Source: Bacteroidia bacterium (GTDB taxonomy: Bacteria; Bacteroidota; Bacteroidia; Bacteroidales; UBA5342). From it: 6,943 nucleotides of DNA. The position numbers and the translations under genes are program-made. A model generated the notes under the pieces. The model saw only the letters and a list, made by a program, of their open reading frames with translations. It had not been told where the DNA came from and did not search any database. Location of the stretch: contig JAUIMD010000102.1 of the NCBI GenBank assembly GCA_030433225.1, forward strand, positions 1-6,943. The letters run 5' to 3'. This document shows, piece after piece, positions 1 to 5,046 of this stretch; the first letter of the stretch is position 1; every line of letters starts with the position of its first letter.

Positions 1-1
1 G

Positions 2-652
2 TTTACCACCCAAATGGAAAACCTGTACCTCAAACAGCACTTTCCTGCGGTTTACAAACGCAGCCTGAAAACCGATAAACACTATGCCGAACACTACAAC
101 GGAACGTTTAGTGATGTACCCCTGATGGTGGAATCCAGCCAAATTACCAACCGCCGCACCATGGTTAACAATTTCTACATGAAATCCAACGACATGCTAA
201 ACGCGCTAAAGTCGGTAATTGGCGATGCCAACTTAAGCCTGTACCTGCAGGGATTTATACAAACCTGGGCAGGAAAACACCCTACCCCTTACGATTTTTT
301 TAATTACGTTAATCACAAAAGTATGGTCAACCTCAACTGGTTCTGGAACCGCTGGGCCTTCCAGTTTGGTTCGGTTGATTTGGAAATAGTTGCTGCCACC
401 AAAAACAACTTTCAAGTGCTGAACAAGGGAGGGAGACCGGTTCCATTTAAAGTGGAAATGAAACTGGAAGACGGCGCACTGTACGAAGAAGTGTACAATG
501 CCGGCATTTGGGAAGAAAACGAAAAAGTAACGCTGGCTGTTCCGGAGCATTTATCTGTACAAAAAATTACCCTCACGGTTACCAACAATATTTTTGAAAC
601 CACAACATCAAACAATACCCTCGAAATGGGCGTTTCAAAACAGGCCAATTAA
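2..652 (+). CDS. M1-family metallopeptidase (aminopeptidase-like), C-terminal part, truncated by the window edge
   Basis: The reading frame is open to the left edge, so the Met at 14 is internal and the true start lies outside the window. About 216 residues are visible. They match the end of M1 (gluzincin) peptidases, zinc enzymes that remove N-terminal residues from peptides. The helical part contains NNFYMKSNDMLNALKSVIGD (nt 167-226), corresponding to the Y-x-K-[x]n-L segment that carries the family's transition-state Tyr; here this would be the TAC at 176-178. It is followed by HPTPYDFFNYV and LNWFWNRWAF, the 'HPTP-x-DFF ... WFW-xx-W' signature common in Bacteroidota M1 enzymes. The last ~95 residues look like a beta-rich domain ending in SNNTLEM, comparable to the usual 'D-x-N-xx-NN' end. 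The zinc-binding HExxH and GxMEN motifs would be upstream, so activity cannot be judged. The next gene starts 31 bases downstream. Confidence 0.8.
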   Translation, partial: FTTQMENLYLKQHFPAVYKRSLKTDKHYAEHYNGTFSDVPLMVESSQITNRRTMVNNFYMKSNDMLNALKSVIGDANLSLYLQGFIQTWAGKHPTPYDFFNYVNHKSMVNLNWFWNRWAFQFGSVDLEIVAATKNNFQVLNKGGRPVPFKVEMKLEDGALYEEVYNAGIWEENEKVTLAVPEHLSVQKITLTVTNNIFETTTSNNTLEMGVSKQAN

Positions 653-683
653 AATAATTAGTGGGCATCAATACCTTAAAACA

Positions 684-1601
684 ATGCTGAAACAAAAAAT
701 ACAAAATAAAGAATCAGGAATATTACTGTACGGAATTACCCCTCCCAAACACAACAATAGCCACGAAAAACTGGTGGAAATTGCGGGAAGGCAAATGGCA
801 CGGCTGGCAGGTAAAAAACTCGATGGGCTTATTGTGTACGACATTCAGGACGAATCATCCCGTACAGCCGAACCTCGCCCGTTCCCCTTTATGCAGACCT
901 ACCCGGCGCAGAAATACGTAGACACCTATTTAGCAGCACTCGAAATACCCAAAGTAGTGTACCGCAGCGTAGGCAATTACACCAAAGAAGCCTTCAATGC
1001 CTGGGTACAATCGCTCGGCAATAAGGATACGTTTTCGGTGTTTGTAGGCGCTCCGTCCAAAGATCAGCAGGTAAACATTACATTGCACGAGGCCTACCAC
1101 GCCATGATGCAGGCCGGAGAAAATGCCTTTTTAGGCGGTGTAACCATTCCTGAACGCCACCAGTCCAAAGCCGATGAGCACCTGCGCATTGCCCAAAAAG
1201 AAGACCACGGATGCCGTTTTTTTGTGTCGCAGTGCGTGTACAGCACCAACCATTCCAAAAACTTTTTGGCGGATTATTACTACCACTGTAAAGAAACGGG
1301 ACGCCCCATGTCGCCCATCATTTTTACACTCACTCCTTGTGGATCGGAAAAAACGCTGGATTTTATGCGCTGGCTCGGCATCGATATTCCACGCTGGATG
1401 GCACTGGAGCTAAAACACTCCCACGACATACTGGAGCAATCTGTAGAAATGTGCAAAAATACCGCGCAGGAACTGTACGATTATGCCACCGAAAAGGGTA
1501 TCCCCATTGGCTTTAATGTGGAAAGCGTAGCCATTCGCAAAGCCGAAATTGATGCATCCATTGCCTTGCTGGATTACCTGGCCGGTTTACTCGGGAAATA
1601 A
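684..1601 (+). CDS. Methylenetetrahydrofolate reductase-like TIM-barrel protein, non-canonical
   Basis: 305 residues, close to MetF (about 296). The order of elements fits the MTHFR / FAD-linked reductase TIM barrel: first strand ILLYGITPPK (residues 13-22), GGVTIPERH (151-159), then DEHLRIAQKEDHGCRFFVSQ (164-183), which resembles the MetF helix-strand ending in ITQ. Next come LTPCGSEKTLDFMRWLGIDIP (216-236) and a final GIPIGFNVESV (272-282) where MetF has its last strand. Gln183 lines up with the folate-contacting Gln of MetF. By eye, the catalytic Glu of the MetF 'E-F-F-P-P' motif is Gly17 here, and the 'LRGD' Asp is not evident near VFVGAPSK (119-126). Whether it reduces methylene-THF, binds FAD or does something else is therefore open. 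Met at 684 is chosen because it sits just before the first strand; an in-frame ATG at 594 would overlap the previous gene by 59 bases and add 30 residues of no recognisable character. No signal peptide is seen, so it is likely cytoplasmic. No Shine-Dalgarno is seen, as is usual in Bacteroidota. Confidence 0.7.
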   Translation: MLKQKIQNKESGILLYGITPPKHNNSHEKLVEIAGRQMARLAGKKLDGLIVYDIQDESSRTAEPRPFPFMQTYPAQKYVDTYLAALEIPKVVYRSVGNYTKEAFNAWVQSLGNKDTFSVFVGAPSKDQQVNITLHEAYHAMMQAGENAFLGGVTIPERHQSKADEHLRIAQKEDHGCRFFVSQCVYSTNHSKNFLADYYYHCKETGRPMSPIIFTLTPCGSEKTLDFMRWLGIDIPRWMALELKHSHDILEQSVEMCKNTAQELYDYATEKGIPIGFNVESVAIRKAEIDASIALLDYLAGLLGK

Positions 1602-1610
1602 GCCAACACC

Positions 1611-2753
1611 ATGCAGAAACTCCCGGCAAAAGAACTATTTATAACGCTGTTTCTTTGGGGGATTCTCTTCCACCTTACGGGCAAAACCCTGCCATTGAAC
1701 GATTTTTTGCAGCAAAAGCTGGAAGAAGCAAATTTGGTGGGCATGCAGGTGGCCCTCGTAAAAAACGGCGAATTATTGTATACCGGAAGTTTCGGGCAAT
1801 TGCACCTAACATATGCAACACCCGTAAATGCACAAAGTCTGTTTATGACCGCCACCTGTGCACAACCTTTCACCATTGCTGCTGCTTTAAAAGTGATGGA
1901 GCAGCGCCACATTTCAATGGATGACACGGTGGATAGGCATCTGCCCTTTGCATTGATTAACCCTGCTTTTCCTACCATTCCCATAAGCTTGCGCATGCTC
2001 ATGGGGCACACCTCCGGCATAAAAGACAATTGGGAGGTGTTGGATGCCCTGTACACCTTGCCGGAAGGGGGTGATTCTCCTTTGAAACTGGGCACATTTC
2101 TGCAACATTATATCCAACCCGGGGGCGACTTTTTTGATGCTGCTGAAAATTTTGAAGGCTTTGCCCCGGGTAACGGTTATGGTTACAGCAATATCAACTA
2201 TGCCCTGCTGGCACTGTGGGTGGAACAGGTAAGCGGAAAGCCGTTTGCAGAATATGTAAAAGATGAATTTTTCGGGCCGCTGAACCTGCCGGATGCCTAT
2301 TATTTTTGGGAGGAAGTTCCACATGCCAACCTGGCCTCGCCCCACCAATCGGTGGTAGAAAACGGCACTTTGCAGCAAACACCTCTGCCCCATTACGGCT
2401 ACCCCGATTACCCCAACGGACAATTGCGTTTGTCGGCCACAACCTATGCCCGGTTTTTGCAGGCTCTGCTTTCGGACACTTCCGCTGTACTTTCAAAGGC
2501 ATCCACCCAAACCCTATTTACACCGCTTTACCCCACGTTGGCTCCCGAAAACGCTACGGCCTGGCATGTGAAAAAGCAAAAACACAGCTATAGCCTTACC
2601 GGGAACGATGCCGGGGTAACCAACTTCGTGTGGATCAATCGTAAAACGAAATCGGCCATTGTCGTATTCTGCAATGCTGAGACTTACTCTTTTACCTCGG
2701 AAGTCCTATTTTATGATGAACTGGTTGAACGTTTGAAAAAAGAGGTGAGATAA
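1611..2753 (+). CDS. Exported beta-lactamase/PBP-fold (serine hydrolase family) protein with a degenerate SxxK motif, probable pseudoenzyme
   Basis: 380 residues of the class C beta-lactamase / esterase family (Pfam Beta-lactamase type). Residues 1-25 have a charged start followed by a hydrophobic run (FITLFLWGILF), a signal peptide or anchor, so it should act in the periplasm. Family landmarks in order: GMQVALVKNGELLYTGSFG (44-62), the helix that should carry SxxK (77-94), LRMLMGHTSG (127-136), YGYSNINYALLALW (190-203, YSN = 192-194), GQLRLSATTYARFLQALL (270-287) and a C-terminal TGNDAGVTNFVWI (330-342). The usual 'F-R-I-x-S-xx-K-x-FT' reads FMTATCAQPFT (78-88), so the nucleophilic Ser is Thr82 (ACC, 1854-1856) and the general-base Lys is Gln85 (CAA, 1863-1865). 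The His of the third HxG motif appears to be Leu329 (CTT, 2595-2597). The frame is otherwise intact and full length, so this is not a decaying gene by frameshift. It starts 9 bases after the MTHFR-like gene and is probably co-transcribed with it. Binding or scaffolding is a guess; loss of classical hydrolysis is inferred from the substitutions. Confidence 0.82.
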   Translation: MQKLPAKELFITLFLWGILFHLTGKTLPLNDFLQQKLEEANLVGMQVALVKNGELLYTGSFGQLHLTYATPVNAQSLFMTATCAQPFTIAAALKVMEQRHISMDDTVDRHLPFALINPAFPTIPISLRMLMGHTSGIKDNWEVLDALYTLPEGGDSPLKLGTFLQHYIQPGGDFFDAAENFEGFAPGNGYGYSNINYALLALWVEQVSGKPFAEYVKDEFFGPLNLPDAYYFWEEVPHANLASPHQSVVENGTLQQTPLPHYGYPDYPNGQLRLSATTYARFLQALLSDTSAVLSKASTQTLFTPLYPTLAPENATAWHVKKQKHSYSLTGNDAGVTNFVWINRKTKSAIVVFCNAETYSFTSEVLFYDELVERLKKEVR

Positions 2754-2838
2754 GCTCTATAATAGGCAATAAGGGATGGCTTTATCAGGCTACTGTTTAA
2801 GGCAGTATGGGCATTACCAAAATCCAACTAAAATCGTT

Positions 2839-2846
2839 TACTTTAG
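2839..2846 (+). promoter_or_regulatory. Possible Bacteroidota -7 promoter element
   Basis: TACTTTAG matches 7 of 8 positions of the Bacteroidota -7 consensus TAnnTTTG and sits 25 bases before the start of the SAGK hydrolase gene, in the 118-base gap (2754-2871). No TTG-type -33 element is visible at the expected distance, so the call is weak. Nothing else in the gap is convincing. Confidence 0.2.
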
Positions 2847-2871
2847 CGCAGTTTAACGAATCCTTACGGTT

Positions 2872-3984
2872 ATGAAATGCTTCCTTTTGTCCACTATAAT
2901 GCTGGTTTTTCTGTTGAGCACAACTTCCTGTAAAAAAGACAATGCTCTGCCGGATACCCCCTTAAACCCACCTGCCAACCTTTACTTTCCTCCTACCAAC
3001 AGTACCGCATGGCAGGATACCACCCCCGAAAGTATGGGATGGAACACTGAGGCACAAGCCACTTTGCTCAATTACTTATCCACCCATAAAACACGCGCGT
3101 TTGTAGTGTTGAAAGACGGCAAAATTGTGGTGGAACAGTATTGGGGAAACACCATTTTAAATACCGGAGAATTCGGGCCTGACAGCCAATGGTACTGGGC
3201 ATCGGCCGGTAAAACCTTAACGGCACTAATGGTGGGTATTGCCCAAACAGAAGGGCATCTACACATTAATGACATCACCTCCACTTACCTGGGTACGGGC
3301 TGGACCAGCATGCCTCCTGAGCAGGAAAATAACATTCGCATACGTCACCAGTTAACCATGACCACCGGGTTAGACTACACCACCGAATACCTGGACTGCA
3401 CCTCGCCCAATTGCCTGTATTATAAGGCAGAAGCCGGAACACAATGGTATTACCACAATGCACCGTATACCTTACTCGACGAGGTAATTAGCAGCGCAAC
3501 CGGCAAAAATTATCAATCGTACACGCACGAAAAAGTGGGTAACAAAATTGGGATGCAGGGCAATTGGGTTAAACTGGGAAACAATAATGTGTATTGGAGC
3601 ACGGCTCGTGAGGCGGCGCGTTTTGGCTTGCTGTTGTTAAACAAAGGCACATGGCAAAGTACAACCGTTTTGCAGGATACTACGTATTTCAAGGCCATGG
3701 CAAGTTCTTCACAAGCCCTAAACCCCTCGTATGGATACCTTACCTGGCTGAATGGAAAAGGGAGTTTAGTAATGCCGGGAAGTCCGGCTTCTTTGCCTAC
3801 ATCGTTAGCACCCGATGCGCCCGTAGACCTTTTTGCCGCCATGGGTAAAAACGGTCAGTTTATTGATGTGGTACCCTCCAAGAACCTTGTCGTGATCCGT
3901 TTTGGTGAAGCACCTGACAATTCATTGGTACCTGCAGTTTTTCACAACGAAATGTGGAAATACATTATGGAAATGGTGCGCTAA
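2872..3984 (+). CDS. Serine hydrolase lipoprotein, beta-lactamase/PBP fold with intact SxxK
   Basis: 370 residues. A lipoprotein signal peptide is clear: a short basic start, hydrophobic 4-15, then STTSC with Cys20 followed by KKD, a common Bacteroidota lipoprotein pattern, so it is membrane-anchored and periplasmic or surface exposed. The catalytic set of the serine beta-lactamase fold is complete: S111-A-G-K114 (WYWASAGKTLTALMVG), the second motif Y194-H-N196 (QWYYHNAPYTLL), and GKNGQ (325-329), where K326-N-G328 fits the KTG/HxG position before a strand FIDVVPSKNLVVIRF. RHQLTMTTGLDY (158-169) replaces the usual 'LL-xHTSG'. Cys176 and Cys181 (DCTSPNC) flank the loop before the YHN motif and could form a disulfide. 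The family includes D-Ala-D-Ala peptidases, esterases and beta-lactamases; the substrate cannot be read from the sequence, and resistance should not be assumed. It lies 118 bases after a relative of the same fold that lacks the SxxK residues. Confidence 0.88.
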   Translation: MKCFLLSTIMLVFLLSTTSCKKDNALPDTPLNPPANLYFPPTNSTAWQDTTPESMGWNTEAQATLLNYLSTHKTRAFVVLKDGKIVVEQYWGNTILNTGEFGPDSQWYWASAGKTLTALMVGIAQTEGHLHINDITSTYLGTGWTSMPPEQENNIRIRHQLTMTTGLDYTTEYLDCTSPNCLYYKAEAGTQWYYHNAPYTLLDEVISSATGKNYQSYTHEKVGNKIGMQGNWVKLGNNNVYWSTAREAARFGLLLLNKGTWQSTTVLQDTTYFKAMASSSQALNPSYGYLTWLNGKGSLVMPGSPASLPTSLAPDAPVDLFAAMGKNGQFIDVVPSKNLVVIRFGEAPDNSLVPAVFHNEMWKYIMEMVR

Positions 3985-3989
3985 AGGCT

Positions 3990-4026
3990 TTACCGCAGGT
4001 TTCGGATGGTGCAAAACAAGCGGTAA
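3990..4026. repeat. 7-bp inverted repeat just after the hydrolase stop codon, possible weak terminator
   Basis: TTACCGC (3990-3996) and GCGGTAA (4020-4026) are perfect complements around a 23-base spacer, starting 6 bases after the stop at 3984. The downstream bases are TTTACATACC, with no real T run, so a role as intrinsic terminator is doubtful given the long loop. Confidence 0.3.
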
Positions 4027-4052
4027 TTTACATACCCCACACAATGAAAAGG

Positions 4053-4105
4053 CAGGTAAGTGCGTTAAATTCCCATAACGAAGAATCGTTTTGCAAACTT
4101 ACCTG
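4053..4105. repeat. 9-bp perfect inverted repeat enclosing two alternative small hairpins
   Basis: CAGGTAAGT (4053-4061) is perfectly complementary to ACTTACCTG (4097-4105). Inside it, CGTTA (4063-4067) can pair with TAACG (4076-4080) around an 8-base loop, or AACGA (4077-4081) can pair with TCGTT (4086-4090) around a 4-base AGAA loop. The inner stems share bases 4077-4080, so they exclude each other. The element sits in the 191-base gap before the DUF4249 gene, ending 70 bases before its start. No T run follows, so it is not a standard terminator. It could be a structured 5' leader, a protein-binding site or the remnant of a small repeat element. The rest of the gap (4106-4175) is AT-rich with no firm motif. 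Confidence 0.5.
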
Positions 4106-4175
4106 AGAACATAACATAATAGCTTTATTGCATACCAGTTGGCTAAGTGTATCCTCAGGGTTAATCCAATAACTT

Positions 4176-5033
4176 ATGATACGAACTTGCATTCTGCTTG
4201 CCTTAGTACTGAATATGATATTTTGCTCCTGCACCAAAGAAATGGAGTATCCATTGACAGTAGAAAACCAATTGGTATTGAATGCCATCATTAAGCCATG
4301 GGAACCCATTGTTTTTCATGTTTCAACCACTGCAAATATGCTTGATGATTATAGCGATGACGGCTCCAACTACCGTTTAAAATTTTTCACTGGGAGTCAA
4401 TTATTACTCGACACTTTAATTAAAAATGGCGTTTATACCTCAGAGTTTTATGGTGGAGGAGTTTCGCATTATAGTGCAACCCTTGAAAAAGACGGTTTTT
4501 CAACGTTAAGTGCTGAAGACAGCATCCCTGCCATGGTTTTTATTGAAAATGCTGTTTGTGATTATCCTACTGGATATGTTCAGGATTATGGAACGTATGG
4601 CACTTTAAAACTAACTTTTACTGATCCCATAGCAACAGATGATTATTATGAATTGATTGGATCTTTTTCATTAGAAATGATTCATTATCAACCGGAGATT
4701 CTAACAGAACCTGTTTTAAAAAACGAAGGAGATATCGATTATTTACCAACATCGTTGTTCTTTTCAGATGAGTTATTTAACGGAGAAACGTACACTTTAC
4801 ATATTTCAGGTGCTTTTCCAAATGGCAAAGTTTATCTGCGGCATACGTCCAAAAATTATTATCTCTACCGCAAATATTATACACGGCATGCATATAATCA
4901 ACAGTTTCAGGGCGACTTTTGGACAACTATTTTTATGGGCGAGCCGCAAACGATGTTTACCAACATAGAAAATGGGTACGGCATTTTTGCCGGATATAGC
5001 GAGCATAGCACAAACGTGATTTCCATAAAATAG
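4176..5033 (+). CDS. DUF4249 domain lipoprotein, partner of a TonB-dependent receptor
   Basis: 285 residues with a lipoprotein signal: hydrophobic residues 5-16, then FCSC with Cys19 (or Cys17) as the lipidation site, followed by TKEMEYP. The mature part fits the DUF4249 family. QLVLNAIIKPWEPIVFHVSTT (32-52) is the family's opening strand pattern, GVYTSEFYGGGVSHYSATLE (85-104) and LSAEDSIP (111-118) follow, then SLFFSDELFNGETYTLHI (193-210), and the end carries the signature FTNIENGYGIFAGYS (261-275). Such proteins are nearly always encoded next to TonB-dependent receptors in Bacteroidota, and the receptor here starts 13 bases after the stop. Its function is unknown; an outer-membrane or surface helper of the receptor is an inference from context. 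The gene is AT-rich: 4621-4680 has 18 G+C in 60 bases, against 32 in 60 for 1141-1200 in the MTHFR-like gene. Confidence 0.85.
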   Translation: MIRTCILLALVLNMIFCSCTKEMEYPLTVENQLVLNAIIKPWEPIVFHVSTTANMLDDYSDDGSNYRLKFFTGSQLLLDTLIKNGVYTSEFYGGGVSHYSATLEKDGFSTLSAEDSIPAMVFIENAVCDYPTGYVQDYGTYGTLKLTFTDPIATDDYYELIGSFSLEMIHYQPEILTEPVLKNEGDIDYLPTSLFFSDELFNGETYTLHISGAFPNGKVYLRHTSKNYYLYRKYYTRHAYNQQFQGDFWTTIFMGEPQTMFTNIENGYGIFAGYSEHSTNVISIK

Positions 5034-5046
5034 AAACCCATTTATA

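Noticed and set aside
594..683. Upstream ATG at 594 as the start of the MTHFR-like gene
   Set aside because: It would overlap the peptidase gene by 59 bases and add 30 residues that resemble no part of the family, while Met at 684 directly precedes the first barrel strand and gives the family's usual length.
2076..2087. SPLK (residues 156-159) as an alternative SxxK in the 1611-2753 protein
   Set aside because: It lies after the HTSG motif, in a loop region, and lacks the following FT/helix context; the real SxxK position is residues 82-85.
1914..2502. Minus-strand open frames of 102-169 codons inside the 1611-2753 gene
   Set aside because: They lie antisense to a gene with clear family motifs, and their translations show no domain or signal sequence.
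2791..2807. TACTG / CAGTA hairpin in the gap before the SAGK hydrolase gene
   Set aside because: Only 5 bp with a 7-base loop and no T run; expected by chance and not enough for a terminator.
2872..3984. Calling the intact SxxK lipoprotein an antibiotic-resistance beta-lactamase
   Set aside because: The fold family is dominated by peptidases and esterases, the second motif is YHN with a divergent HTSG, and nothing in the sequence points to beta-lactam hydrolysis.
4028..4309. Minus-strand 93-codon open frame across the gap before the DUF4249 gene
   Set aside because: It overlaps the lipoprotein start and signal peptide in antisense, and its translation shows no recognisable feature.
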